This document shows positions 1-8,706 of a DNA stretch of 64,000 nucleotides, one piece after another (position 1 is the first letter of the stretch; every line of letters begins with the position of its first letter). The DNA lies in the NCBI GenBank assembly GCA_958295845.1, contig OY282376.1:4663022-4727021 (forward strand). The letters are read 5' to 3'. The translations under genes were made by a program, and so were the position numbers. A model generated the notes under the pieces. It worked only from the letters and a program-made list of their open reading frames with translations. It ran no database searches and was not told the DNA's origin. This DNA is from Caldilineaceae bacterium. Lineage in GTDB: Bacteria; Chloroflexota; Anaerolineae; Caldilineales; Caldilineaceae.

Positions 1-1
1 C

Positions 2-739
2 GACCTGCCGCTGTGGGCGGCGGTGATCGCGGCGTTGATCGCGTCGATGGGAATCGGGCTGCTGATCGAGCGTTTTGCGCTGCGGCCGATGACGGGGCAG
101 CCGCTGCTGGCGATCATGCTGATGACGCTGGGCCTGGCGCAACTGATTGAGGGTGTGACGGCAATTCTTTTCGGCGTGGAGTTGAAGAGCAACTTCCCGG
201 CGCCGTTTTCGCCCAGCGACGTGTTGATCATTCCCTTTCCCGGTGCGTTCGGCGATGCGATCCGTCTGAAATATACGCTGGTTGCGACATTTGCGGTGGC
301 AACCCTGGCTGCGACCCTGTTCATCTGGTTTTTCAACAACACAAGAACTGGTTTGGCGATGCGGGCGACTGCGGAGGACCACGAGGTGGCCCGGTCGGTC
401 GGTATCAAGGTCAGACGGGTTTTCGGTCTTTCTTGGGGCATCGCCGGGGTGATCGCGACGCTGGGCGGCGTCCTGCTGGCCACGGTCAGCGGCGTGAGCT
501 TGAACCTTTCGACGGTGGCGTTGATCGCGTTTCCGGCGATTCTGTTGGGCGGGCTGGAGTCGTTGGGCGGCGCGTTGTTGGGGGGATTCGCGATTGGCTT
601 GGTGCAGGCGCTGGTGCAGGCTTCGCGGTTGATCGAGGTGCGGAATTCTTCTGAAATCGCGCCCTACCTGTTGCTGCTGGTGGTTCTGCTGATACGTCCG
701 GAAGGGTTGTTCGGGCAGAAGAGAATCGAGAGGATATAG
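2..739 (+). CDS. livH: Branched-chain amino-acid ABC transporter permease, LivH type (5' end outside window)
   Basis: Membrane permease of a Liv-type high-affinity importer. The frame is open from the first bases of the window (DLPLWAAVIAALIASMG), so the true start lies upstream; a GTG at 23 is only an internal codon. Visible features are successive hydrophobic segments, the family stretch TGLAMRATAEDHEVARSVGI that precedes the cytoplasmic coupling loop, and the terminal region GGLESLGGALLGGFAIGLVQ. The C-terminus ends normally in LLIRPEGLFGQ, typical of LivH. livM follows after 3 nt. No livG ATPase is visible; it may lie upstream. Confidence 0.93.
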   Translation, partial: DLPLWAAVIAALIASMGIGLLIERFALRPMTGQPLLAIMLMTLGLAQLIEGVTAILFGVELKSNFPAPFSPSDVLIIPFPGAFGDAIRLKYTLVATFAVATLAATLFIWFFNNTRTGLAMRATAEDHEVARSVGIKVRRVFGLSWGIAGVIATLGGVLLATVSGVSLNLSTVALIAFPAILLGGLESLGGALLGGFAIGLVQALVQASRLIEVRNSSEIAPYLLLLVVLLIRPEGLFGQKRIERI

Positions 740-742
740 CCG

Positions 743-1810
743 GTGGCGATGCTGCGCCCTGCGGGGGACTTTGACCGCTCCTATGAGCAGGATATGGCGT
801 TGTTGCGCCAGCCGTGGCACTACTGGCTGCTGGGGGTCAGTTTGCTGGCGGCATTCACGCTGCCTCTGTGGGGCGACGCCTACCTGATCAGCACTGCCAA
901 TCAGATTGCGTATACGGTCATCGCGGTGCAGGGTCTGAACATTCTGACCGGCTACACCGGCCAGATTTCACTGAGCCAGGCTGCCTTTATGCTGGTGGGC
1001 GGTTACGCGTCGGCGCTGATCGTTATTCACGCCGGTCTCTCCTTCTTCATTGCGCTGCCGCTGGCGGCGCTTGTGGCCGGCGCGATCGGCCTTATCTTCG
1101 GCCTGACGAGTCTGCGGGTGAAGGGCTTCTACCTGGCCTTCGCGACACTGGCGGCCCAGTTCATCATTCCCTGGCTGAGCCGCCATACATTCAAAGCTTA
1201 TCTTGGCGGCACAGAAGGCGCGATCGAAGTTCCGCTTCCACAGCTGGGCGGGGTGAACTTCGGCGAGGTCAGCAACTTCTACTATATCTCGCTGATCGTT
1301 CTGTTAATTACGACTGTTCTGCTGTTCAACATTTCGCGCACGCGGTTGGGGCGGGCGTTCGTGAGCGTACGCGACAACGACCTGGCGGCGGAGTTGCTGG
1401 GCGTCAATCTTTTCACGTACAAGCTGCGGGCTTTTTTCATCGCGGCGATGCTGGCGGGCCTGGCGGGCGCGATTAAGGCGCACAGCCAGCGGGGGGTTGG
1501 CACCGAGTTCGGTTACAGCCTGAACGAGTCGATTATCTTTCTGGGGATGCTGGTGATTGGCGGCCTCGGCACCAATTTGGGCCCGTTTCTGGGGGTCGCC
1601 TTCATCGTATTTTTGGAGGATTTCTCCAACTTGCTTGGTGGAATGCTGGCGGCGGTCTTTCCCGAACTGTCCGGCCAGCTGCTGACGTCGTTCCGCCCGA
1701 TCTTTTTCGGATTGGCGCTGATGCTGTTCTTAATCTATGAGCCGCGGGGACTGGCGCACCGGTGGCAGCTTTTGAGAGCAGGGTGGCGGCTGCGTCCGTT
1801 TGCACGTTGA
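743..1810 (+). CDS. livM: Branched-chain amino-acid ABC transporter permease, LivM type
   Basis: Second permease subunit of the Liv importer, 355 aa. It has about ten hydrophobic segments, the LivM hallmark LNILTGYTGQISLSQAAFML near residue 65, and the coupling-loop sequence SRTRLGRAFVSVRDNDLAAELLGVN near residue 200. It starts GTG-GCG-ATG, so either GTG at 743 or ATG at 749 could be used. It begins 3 nt after livH, so the two are almost certainly co-transcribed. The C-terminus LIYEPRGLAHRWQLLRAGWRL is family-typical. The next gene starts about 110 nt downstream. Confidence 0.93.
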   Translation: MAMLRPAGDFDRSYEQDMALLRQPWHYWLLGVSLLAAFTLPLWGDAYLISTANQIAYTVIAVQGLNILTGYTGQISLSQAAFMLVGGYASALIVIHAGLSFFIALPLAALVAGAIGLIFGLTSLRVKGFYLAFATLAAQFIIPWLSRHTFKAYLGGTEGAIEVPLPQLGGVNFGEVSNFYYISLIVLLITTVLLFNISRTRLGRAFVSVRDNDLAAELLGVNLFTYKLRAFFIAAMLAGLAGAIKAHSQRGVGTEFGYSLNESIIFLGMLVIGGLGTNLGPFLGVAFIVFLEDFSNLLGGMLAAVFPELSGQLLTSFRPIFFGLALMLFLIYEPRGLAHRWQLLRAGWRLRPFAR

Positions 1811-1917
1811 CGCGGGCGATGATGTTGCGAGGGAGTCAAGGCGATTGGGGTAACCGCGGCGTCTTTCCGTTCACTGTGTGTAGTGCAGGAAGCATGTGGA
1901 ATAGAGATGACTCGGCA

Positions 1918-3285
1918 ATGGTAAGTGCGGTTTCGAAAGCCTGGGTGCGCCCGCTGCTGGTTACACTCTTGCTGCTCTTTGCCCTGCTGACGGCCGCTTG
2001 CGCGCCGATAGCGGCCGAGGAGGCGGCAGCGCCGCGCGCGGAGGAGCCGGCAGCCGCGCGAGACATACCGACGACTATCGCCTGTGAAAATAGCTACGAT
2101 GGCGCCAGCCTGACGATCTATCAGCAGGCGGGGCTGACCGGCCCTCTGTCCACGTTGATGGGGAGCGGCTCGGTCAGCGGTACGAGGGACGCGGTGGAAC
2201 AGATAAATGCGCAGGGGGGCGTGTGCGGGGTTATGTTGGAGATGCGGGTCGAGGACACGCAGTACGCGCTCGAACAGGAGGTTGGCGTCTATGAGCAGTT
2301 CCGCGCGGAGACGCCCAAACCGGTATTCGTGCTGACCTACAGCAGCGCGGCCACGATCGCGCTGAAGGACCGGGTGGTGGAGGACGGTATCGTCAACCTG
2401 GCCTCCGGCGTGAATGCGATGGGCCTCTACAACCCGACCGATGGGTTTACGGTGGGCACGGTGCCGATCTACTCCGATCAGTTCGCCGGCTTCCTGCAGT
2501 TCGTGCATGACAACTGGGCCGACATCAGACCCGAAAACGCAGGCGATGATATCACTGTGGGTGTCATTGGTTGGGCGAACGCCTTTGGCGCGGGCGCGAC
2601 CACAGCGGAGGCGCTGGCTTTCGCGGACTCGCTGGGTATCACCGTGCTGCCGCTGGAGGCACAGCCGATCGACCCGGCGGCGGACGTGACCGGTCAGCTG
2701 CAGAACTTGTTGGTCAATGGCGCGAATGTCATCTACATGCAGTCGCTCTCGTTCAGCATCACGCAGGTAATCGGTACGCTGCACGCGCTCGGATTCTACG
2801 ATCGGGTGGTGCTGGGCAGTGTGAACTGGGGCATGAACCGCGACGTGCTGAATATCCTGGGTGAGAATGCCGCGCTGGCCGCGGGCTACTACGGGGTCTT
2901 CCCCTATTTGTGGTGGTCCGATACGGATGAGCCGGGCGTACGGCAGGCATTGGAGACATTTACGGCCAAGGAATACCCTGAATCAGACAAGGCATTCACC
3001 TATCTGCTCACGTACAGCGCACTATTTGGAATCGCCGACATTCTGACGGTTGCGATGAACAATGTTGGCTTCGACGGGCTGAACGGGGCCGAATTCCTCA
3101 AGGCGATGCAGCAGATGGGGACAGTAAGCGCGGCCGGTGTTTTTGAGATGAGTGTTGAGGGCAGTAATCGTGCGCCCAACCGGGCGCAGATCCGCCAGGC
3201 GCAGATGATGGCGGATGGGAGTATCGACTTCGTCGTAGTTCAGGATTTTACGGCCCTGCCGGATACAAGACCGGCGGCCGAGTAG
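1918..3285 (+). CDS. Branched-chain amino-acid ABC transporter substrate-binding lipoprotein, copy 1
   Basis: Extracytoplasmic type I periplasmic binding protein (Peripla_BP_6/LivJ-like), about 455 aa. The N-terminus has a basic start, a Leu-rich core and the lipobox LTAAC, followed by an Ala/Glu-rich linker, so it should be a membrane-anchored lipoprotein. The binding domain begins at GASLTIYQQAGLTGPLSTLMG. ATG 1918 was chosen because it gives a clean signal peptide; ATG 1894 has a better-placed AGGA but adds eight residues, and the longer open frame back to 1762 overlaps livM. It is closely similar to the next gene along its whole length, indicating tandem duplication. Confidence 0.9.
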   Translation: MVSAVSKAWVRPLLVTLLLLFALLTAACAPIAAEEAAAPRAEEPAAARDIPTTIACENSYDGASLTIYQQAGLTGPLSTLMGSGSVSGTRDAVEQINAQGGVCGVMLEMRVEDTQYALEQEVGVYEQFRAETPKPVFVLTYSSAATIALKDRVVEDGIVNLASGVNAMGLYNPTDGFTVGTVPIYSDQFAGFLQFVHDNWADIRPENAGDDITVGVIGWANAFGAGATTAEALAFADSLGITVLPLEAQPIDPAADVTGQLQNLLVNGANVIYMQSLSFSITQVIGTLHALGFYDRVVLGSVNWGMNRDVLNILGENAALAAGYYGVFPYLWWSDTDEPGVRQALETFTAKEYPESDKAFTYLLTYSALFGIADILTVAMNNVGFDGLNGAEFLKAMQQMGTVSAAGVFEMSVEGSNRAPNRAQIRQAQMMADGSIDFVVVQDFTALPDTRPAAE

Positions 3286-3333
3286 AGATTCAATAAACTG
3301 TCGGGAAGAGTCAAGTACAGAGGAGCGTCTACA

Positions 3334-4698
3334 ATGAAGAAGACTTTAGTGATCTCATGCATCTTGGTATTTGCCCTGCTTGCGGCTGCCTGCTCACCGG
3401 TGCCGGCAGAAGCGCCGATGGCGGCAGAGGAGGAAGCAGCGCCGGCGGCGCAGGCGGAGTCGGCGGCGGCACCAGAGGCGCCGATGGAGATTGTATGCGA
3501 AAACAGCTATGAGGGTGAGACCCTCACGATCTACCAGCAGGCGGGGCTGACCGGCCCGCTGGCCACGCTGATGGGAACGGGCTTCATCGGCGGCACGCAG
3601 GACGCGATTGAGCAGATAAACTCGGAGGGCGGTGTCTGCGGCGTGATGTTGACACTGCGGCTGGAGGACACGCAGTACGTGCTTGAACAGGAGGTTCAGG
3701 TCTACGAGCAGTACCGAACGGAGACACCCAAGCCTCTGTTTATCACGACGAGCAACAGTGCCGCGGCGATTGCGCTGAAGGACCGGGTGGTTGAAGACGA
3801 GATCGTCAACATTGCCACCGGGGTCCATACGCAGGCGCTTTACGACCCGCCCAACGGCTACACGGTCGGCATGGTGCCGATCTACTCGGACCAGTTCGCC
3901 GGTTTCCTGCAGTTCGTGCATGACAACTGGGCCGACATCAAACCGGAAGGCGCGGGCGATGATATCACGGTGGGGGTGATTGGTTGGGCGAACGCCTTCG
4001 GCGCGGGCGCGACCACGCCGGAAGCGCTGGCCTTTGCCGATTCTTTGGGGATCACCGTGCTGCCGCTGGAGCAGCAGCCGATTGACCCGTCGGCGGACGT
4101 GACCGGCCAGCTGCAGAATCTGTTGGTCAATGGCGCGAATGTGATCTACATGCAGGCGATTTCGTTCAGCATCACGCAGGTGATTGGCACGCTGCACGCG
4201 CTCGGATTCTACGATCAGGTGGTGGTGGGCAGTGTGAATTGGGGGATGAACCGCGACGTATTGAACATCCTGGGTGCGAATGCGCCGCTCGCCGCCGGCT
4301 ACTACGGGGTCTTTCCTTATCTGTGGTGGACTGACAGCGATGCGCCGGGCGTACAAAGGGCCCTGGCATCGTTTGACGCCAAAGGGTATCCGGACACGGA
4401 TAAGGCATTCACCTATCTGCTCACGTACAGCGTCATGTTCGGGATTGCAGATATTCTGACCGTGGCCATGAACAATGTTGGTTTCGACGGTCTGAATGGG
4501 ACCGAGTTCCTGAAGGCGATGCAGCAGATGGGGACGATCAGTGCTGCAGGCGTACTTGAGATGAAAGCTGATGGTAGCAACCGTGCGCCGAACAAGGCGC
4601 AGATCCGCCAGGCACAGATGATGGCGGACGGCAGCGTCGACTTCGTCGTTGTGCAGGACTTCGTGACCTTGCCGGATACGCGGCCGGGGTCAGAATAG
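3334..4698 (+). CDS. Branched-chain amino-acid ABC transporter substrate-binding lipoprotein, copy 2
   Basis: Second binding protein of the Liv operon, 454 aa. A short basic N-terminus, hydrophobic core and lipobox LAAAC are followed by a linker rich in Ala, Glu and Pro. Start at ATG 3334 is supported by GAGGAG ten bases upstream. From residue about 60 onward it matches copy 1 almost position by position (for example the shared DQFAGFLQFVHDNWADI and GVIGWANAFGAGATT). Differences are concentrated in the signal and linker and in short stretches near the predicted ligand cleft, such as SVSGTRD versus FIGGTQD, so the two copies may differ in ligand range. Family known; ligand not deducible. Confidence 0.92.
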   Translation: MKKTLVISCILVFALLAAACSPVPAEAPMAAEEEAAPAAQAESAAAPEAPMEIVCENSYEGETLTIYQQAGLTGPLATLMGTGFIGGTQDAIEQINSEGGVCGVMLTLRLEDTQYVLEQEVQVYEQYRTETPKPLFITTSNSAAAIALKDRVVEDEIVNIATGVHTQALYDPPNGYTVGMVPIYSDQFAGFLQFVHDNWADIKPEGAGDDITVGVIGWANAFGAGATTPEALAFADSLGITVLPLEQQPIDPSADVTGQLQNLLVNGANVIYMQAISFSITQVIGTLHALGFYDQVVVGSVNWGMNRDVLNILGANAPLAAGYYGVFPYLWWTDSDAPGVQRALASFDAKGYPDTDKAFTYLLTYSVMFGIADILTVAMNNVGFDGLNGTEFLKAMQQMGTISAAGVLEMKADGSNRAPNKAQIRQAQMMADGSVDFVVVQDFVTLPDTRPGSE

Positions 4699-4733
4699 CT
4701 ACAGTGGATAGTGGGTAGTGGATAGTGGCCTGG
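4698..4733 (+). repeat. GTGGATA heptad tract between binding protein and livF
   Basis: Short tandem tract of 7-bp units (AGTGGATAGTGGGTAGTGGATAGTGG) in the gap before livF. The same kind of tract recurs in at least five other gaps of this window. Confidence 0.7.
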
Positions 4734-4780
4734 GGAGAGCATTCAGACTGTCCCTCTGGCCACTGTCCGCTGGATTCCAG

Positions 4781-5578
4781 ATGCTGCAGATCAGTAATAT
4801 CGAAGTTGTCTATAGCGATGTAATCCTGGTGCTGCGGGGCATCTCGCTGGCGGTGCCGGAGAAGCGGATCGTCTCACTGCTAGGGGCGAACGGGGCGGGT
4901 AAGTCGACGACGCTCAAGGCGATCTCGGGCTTGCTGCGCACGCAGCAGGGTGAGGTTACGCGCGGCAGCATCGAGTGGAATGGCGAGCGGATCGACAGGA
5001 AGACGCCGGACGAGATTGTCCAGATGGGGATCGTGCAGGTGCTGGAGGGGCGGCGGCTTTTCGAGCACTTGACGGTCGAGGAGAATCTGCGGACAGGCGC
5101 GATCTTCCGCAAGACCAGCGAGGCGGCTTTACGGCGGGATCTGGACGAGGTTTACGGCTATTTCCCGCGTTTGGCGGAGTTCCGGCGTCGCACGGCAGGC
5201 TATCTGTCGGGCGGCGAACAGCAGATGGTGGTGATTGGCCGGGCGCTGATGGCGAAGCCGAAGTTGATGCTGATGGACGAGCCGAGCCTGGGGCTGGCGC
5301 CACTGTTGGTGCAGTCGATTTTCGAGGTGATCCAGCGGATCAACGCTGAGTCGGGCGTGTCGATGCTATTGGTCGAGCAGAACGCGAATGTGGCGCTTCG
5401 TTCGGCTTCGCATGCCTATGTGATGGAGACGGGCCGCATCGTGCTGGACGGGCCGGCGGAGCAGCTGGCTGAGAACGCGGACATTAAGGAGTTCTACCTC
5501 GGCCTGACGCAGGTGGGGGGGCGCAGGAGCTACCGGGATGTAAAGCATTACAAGCGGCGTAAGCGCTGGTTGGGGTAG
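4781..5578 (+). CDS. livF: Branched-chain amino-acid ABC transporter ATP-binding protein, LivF type
   Basis: Cytoplasmic ATPase of the Liv importer, about 265 aa. It shows Walker A GANGAGKST, the Q-loop region MGIVQVLEGRRLFEHLTVEENL typical of LivF, the ABC signature LSGGEQQMV, Walker B LMLMDEPSLGLAP and the switch region LLVEQN. ATG 4781 gives the standard N-terminus MLQISNIEVVYSDVILVLRG; the frame is open further upstream to 4718, but that part is encoded by the heptad repeat and is unlikely to be translated. Last gene of the Liv operon; a convergent gene follows 40 nt later. Confidence 0.93.
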   Translation: MLQISNIEVVYSDVILVLRGISLAVPEKRIVSLLGANGAGKSTTLKAISGLLRTQQGEVTRGSIEWNGERIDRKTPDEIVQMGIVQVLEGRRLFEHLTVEENLRTGAIFRKTSEAALRRDLDEVYGYFPRLAEFRRRTAGYLSGGEQQMVVIGRALMAKPKLMLMDEPSLGLAPLLVQSIFEVIQRINAESGVSMLLVEQNANVALRSASHAYVMETGRIVLDGPAEQLAENADIKEFYLGLTQVGGRRSYRDVKHYKRRKRWLG

Positions 5579-5587
5579 AACTGCAGA

Positions 5588-5633
5588 AATCAGTGGTTTG
5601 TGTTCAGTGGTTTGTGATCAGTGGTCAGTGGGG
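5588..5633 (+). repeat. GTGGTTT/GTGGTCA heptad tract between convergent genes
   Basis: CAGTGGTTTGTGTTCAGTGG and following units repeat the GTGG core at 7- or 14-bp steps in the gap between two convergent genes. Confidence 0.65.
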
Positions 5634-6592
5634 TGCCAGCCGAGGGCTGGCGCCACTTCTTTTGCGACCTGTTCGAGCATCTCGAGGATTCTTTCGAGGG
5701 GTGGGTGGATGGGGTCGAACTGGACGATAAGGTCGGTGGTGTAGGGCAGGACGCGGTCTTCGGCGAGGCGGGCGGCGACGTCCTCCGGGGTGCCGTAGGC
5801 GATATGGACACGCTGGCAGAAGCCCTCGGGGGTCAGATCGGAGGGGATTCCCCCCATGGCGTATTTTTCGATCTGGCTCAGGGCGTCCTGGCGGCTGCTG
5901 CCGAGATAGATGCCGCGCGAGAGGCCGATGCGGGGCGGCAGAGGACGCTCGCCCCAGGCCTCGCGAAAGGCGATCGCTACCGGCTCCTGCTCCTGGCCGG
6001 CTGCCTGTTCTTCGCTGCCGACAAAGCGGCTGAGGAGCAGGCCGGCATCGTTTTGAGCGGCGTACTGCGCGCCGCGAATGCTGAGCGCGCTGAGCCAGAG
6101 GCGGTCGCCCAGGGTGGGTGCGGGGGGCCGCAGGCGCTGGCCGTCCGTTCCCAGGGTTTCGCCGGCCAGGGCCTTTTTGAGGGTGATGAGGGCGTCGGTG
6201 GTGCGCTGGTGGCGGCTGTTGATGTCGATGTCGAAGGCTTCGAATTCGTCGGCGTCACTGCCGCTGCCGACACCCAGTTCGAGGCGTCCGCCGCTGATGG
6301 TGTCGACGACGGCGGCGTCTTCGGCGACGCGGAGGGGATGTTCAAAGGGCAGCACGATGATCGACGTGCCCAGGCGCAGCCGGCGCGAGCGTGCGGCGAC
6401 CGCGGCCAGAAATGGGAACGGGGAGGGCAGCATACCGCCCAGATCTTTGAAATGGTGCTGGGCCACCCAGATTGCGTCAAAGCCGAGCCGGTCGGCGGCG
6501 TCAAAGATCTCGAGGCTTTCCCGGTAGGCCTGATCAGCGTCGGCGCGGCCGCGCAGGTGGCTTAGGAAGCCGAGTCGGAAGGGGTTCGGCAT
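5618..6592 (-). CDS. Luciferase-like (LLM class) flavin-dependent oxidoreductase
   Basis: Predicted F420- or FMN-dependent TIM-barrel oxidoreductase of the bacterial luciferase superfamily, 324 aa, close to the family length. Visible family features: RLGFDAIWVAQHHF in the first third, the strand LRLGTSIIVLPFEHPLRVAEDAAVVDTISGGRLELGVGSG (positions about 72-112) that forms the cofactor side of the barrel, and a C-terminal helix with EMLEQVAKEVAP. Start ATG at 6592 is preceded by GAGGAG at good distance. Substrate unknown; members act on alkanals, alkanesulfonates or F420-coupled substrates. Next minus-strand gene lies 36 nt upstream, so they may share a transcript. Confidence 0.88.
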   Translation of the reverse strand: MPNPFRLGFLSHLRGRADADQAYRESLEIFDAADRLGFDAIWVAQHHFKDLGGMLPSPFPFLAAVAARSRRLRLGTSIIVLPFEHPLRVAEDAAVVDTISGGRLELGVGSGSDADEFEAFDIDINSRHQRTTDALITLKKALAGETLGTDGQRLRPPAPTLGDRLWLSALSIRGAQYAAQNDAGLLLSRFVGSEEQAAGQEQEPVAIAFREAWGERPLPPRIGLSRGIYLGSSRQDALSQIEKYAMGGIPSDLTPEGFCQRVHIAYGTPEDVAARLAEDRVLPYTTDLIVQFDPIHPPLERILEMLEQVAKEVAPALGWHPTDH

Positions 6593-6628
6593 AGCGTAGC
6601 TCCTCGCTTTATCCTCACAATATCTTTT

Positions 6629-7702
6629 TTACTCACCCAGTTTTCGTTCTTCCAGCACCTGTTGCCAGGTATCTGTATCCACGTTGCCGCCGCAGATGAC
6701 GACGGCCAGGCGTTGTCCGGCGACGCGGTTTCCCATTTTCAGCAGGCTTGCGACGGCTACGCCGGCGGCGCCTTCGATACAGTCGCCGATTTCATGGTAG
6801 ATGAGGCGCATGGCGGCGGCGATCTCCTTCTCACAGACGGTCAACCAGTGATCGACATGGTCGCGGCAGAGGTCAAAGGTAAGGGCGTTCGGTTCGATGC
6901 CGCCGGCGCTGCCGTCGGAGAGGGTCGGCAGGCTTTCAGTCTCGACGATGCGGCCGGCGCGCACGGAGGCGAGCATGACGGCGGAGTTTTCGGGCTGGCA
7001 GCCGACGGTCTGAATACGGCTGCCTGAGCCTTTGAGATAGCTGGCGATGCCGCCCATCAGGCCGCCGCCGCCGACTGTGACGAAGACGGCGTCCAGCTGC
7101 GGCTGCTGGTGTAACAGCTCGACGGCGATTGTGCCCTGACCGGCGATGATGTGCGGGTCGTTGTAGGGCGAAATGAAGGGCTGGCCGCTTCGCGCTGCGG
7201 CTTCCCGGGCGCTGATCTCGGCGTTGAGGGCGTCGCCGGGGACGCGGCGGAGAGCGACGGGAAAGGTCTTCAGTTTTTCTATTTTGCGGGGGGAGGCATC
7301 CTCTGGCAGATAGATTGTGGCGGCGACATCGAGCCGGGCGGCGGCGCGGGCCACGGCGAGGGCGTGGTTGCCGGTGGAAGCGGTGACGACGCCGCGTGCG
7401 CGCTCCTGTGTCGAAAGGTTGAGCAGCTTGTTTGTTGCGCCGCGCAGTTTAAAGGAGCCGGTATGCTGGCGATTCTCCAGTTTGAGGAGGACACTGGCGC
7501 CGGTGCGTTTGGAGAGGGCGGGGGAAGGGAGCAGCGGCGTTTCAACGATGTGAGGGCGGATGCGGGATGCGGCCCGCCGGATCTGACTGGGAAGGTCGGT
7601 GAGAGAGGCGTCCTCTCCGGCACCATGGGGTTCCACACTTTCCGATGCGGCGTTATTCACGGCGCCATTTGTCTGCTGGCGAGGGGGGGACGCGGCCATC
7701 AC
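6629..7702 (-). CDS. PLP-dependent threonine/serine dehydratase-like enzyme
   Basis: Fold-type II PLP enzyme, 357 aa. The PLP lysine motif SFKLRGATNKLL, the substrate loop TASTGNHALAVARAAARL, the glycine-rich phosphate loop VGGGGLMGGIA and the C-terminal VVICGGNVD are all present and in the normal order. This is the single-domain catabolic threonine dehydratase / EutB / serine racemase group, without the ACT regulatory domain of anabolic IlvA. About 30 extra residues precede the usual start. GTG 7702 and ATG 7699 are both possible. The reaction would be deamination of a beta-hydroxy amino acid to a 2-oxo acid; the exact substrate is not deducible. Confidence 0.88.
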   Translation of the reverse strand: MMAASPPRQQTNGAVNNAASESVEPHGAGEDASLTDLPSQIRRAASRIRPHIVETPLLPSPALSKRTGASVLLKLENRQHTGSFKLRGATNKLLNLSTQERARGVVTASTGNHALAVARAAARLDVAATIYLPEDASPRKIEKLKTFPVALRRVPGDALNAEISAREAAARSGQPFISPYNDPHIIAGQGTIAVELLHQQPQLDAVFVTVGGGGLMGGIASYLKGSGSRIQTVGCQPENSAVMLASVRAGRIVETESLPTLSDGSAGGIEPNALTFDLCRDHVDHWLTVCEKEIAAAMRLIYHEIGDCIEGAAGVAVASLLKMGNRVAGQRLAVVICGGNVDTDTWQQVLEERKLGE

Positions 7703-7911
7703 TTGCGGGTTCCTTGCCTTGTCAGGTTAGTGCCCTGCTGATGTGCTAGAATGAAAAGCTGTGTGACTGACGTAATTCTATCATATTCTTTCCCACCGGC
7801 CCGTTGAGACCGGTCGCGTTGCCTTCAATTCATCTTGGCGGCGGGCGTACTTCGACTGGACTGCGCCCTGGCTCCGGTCGGAAAAGATTCGCAGGGGACC
7901 CTTCTTATATC

Positions 7912-8706
7912 ATGCGTATTGCGATACTTTCAGACATTCACGGCAACTGTGTTGCACTGGATGCGGTGCTAGCCGATATCGGATCTGACGGGCAGGAGGC
8001 TGTTGACGGGTATTGGATTTTGGGGGACCTGACGGCGGCGGGCGCGCAGCCATTGGAGGTGATGGAGCGGGTGCTGGGTTTGGCCAACGCGCAGTTCGTG
8101 CGGGGCAATTCAGAGCGCTATCTGACTACGGGAGCGAGGCCCCTGGCGACACCGGTGGAGGAGGTGACGGACCTTGCGTTGCTACGGGCCTGTGTAGGGA
8201 TTCTGGAATCGTTTGCGTGGACGGCGGGGGCGATGGCTGCAGGGGGCCATCTGCCGTTTATGTTGGGTCTGCCGCTGGAGGAGAGGCTTACGCTGCCGAA
8301 TGGCGATCGCGTTTTGCTGGTGCATGCGTCGCCGGGGCGAGACGACGGCGACGGTTTCGTACCCTGGTACAGCGACGGGGAAATGAGTGAGCGGATGAAG
8401 GGTTGCGATGCAGATCTCATGTTTGTTGGCCACACGCACTGGCCGCAGAATTTTCATTTGGACGGCGTGCATGTGGTCAACCCGGGCAGTGTGGGCAACC
8501 CGCTAATCCCCAGTTTGCGCGCCACGTACGCGGTGCTGGAGGCGGACGAGAGCGGATACCGGGTTGAGCATAGGGCGGTGGCGTACGACAGGGATCTGGC
8601 TGAGCGGAAGGCATGGGAGGTGCAGCATCCGCAGGCGGAGTTTATCAGCAGCTTTCTGCGGGGGGAACGGGTACGAACCTACGGCGAGCCGGAGGTGCTG
8701 CGATGA
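7912..8706 (+). CDS. Metallophosphoesterase family protein (YfcE-like)
   Basis: Calcineurin-like phosphoesterase, about 264 aa. Start at ATG 7912 gives MRIAILSDIHGNCVALDAVL, the standard first metal motif DxH near the N-terminus. Later motifs are GDLTAAG, RGNSE (GNxE), LLVHASPG and FVGHTHWPQNF with VVNPGSVG, all in family order, so the dinuclear metal site looks complete. The open frame extends to 7804 but that sequence has no family similarity. Its stop overlaps the start of the next gene as ATGA, so the two are translationally coupled. Confidence 0.9.
   Translation: MRIAILSDIHGNCVALDAVLADIGSDGQEAVDGYWILGDLTAAGAQPLEVMERVLGLANAQFVRGNSERYLTTGARPLATPVEEVTDLALLRACVGILESFAWTAGAMAAGGHLPFMLGLPLEERLTLPNGDRVLLVHASPGRDDGDGFVPWYSDGEMSERMKGCDADLMFVGHTHWPQNFHLDGVHVVNPGSVGNPLIPSLRATYAVLEADESGYRVEHRAVAYDRDLAERKAWEVQHPQAEFISSFLRGERVRTYGEPEVLR

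Noticed and set aside
1762..1917. Upstream extension of binding protein copy 1
   Set aside because: It overlaps the livM end and would place the signal peptide more than 50 residues inside the protein.
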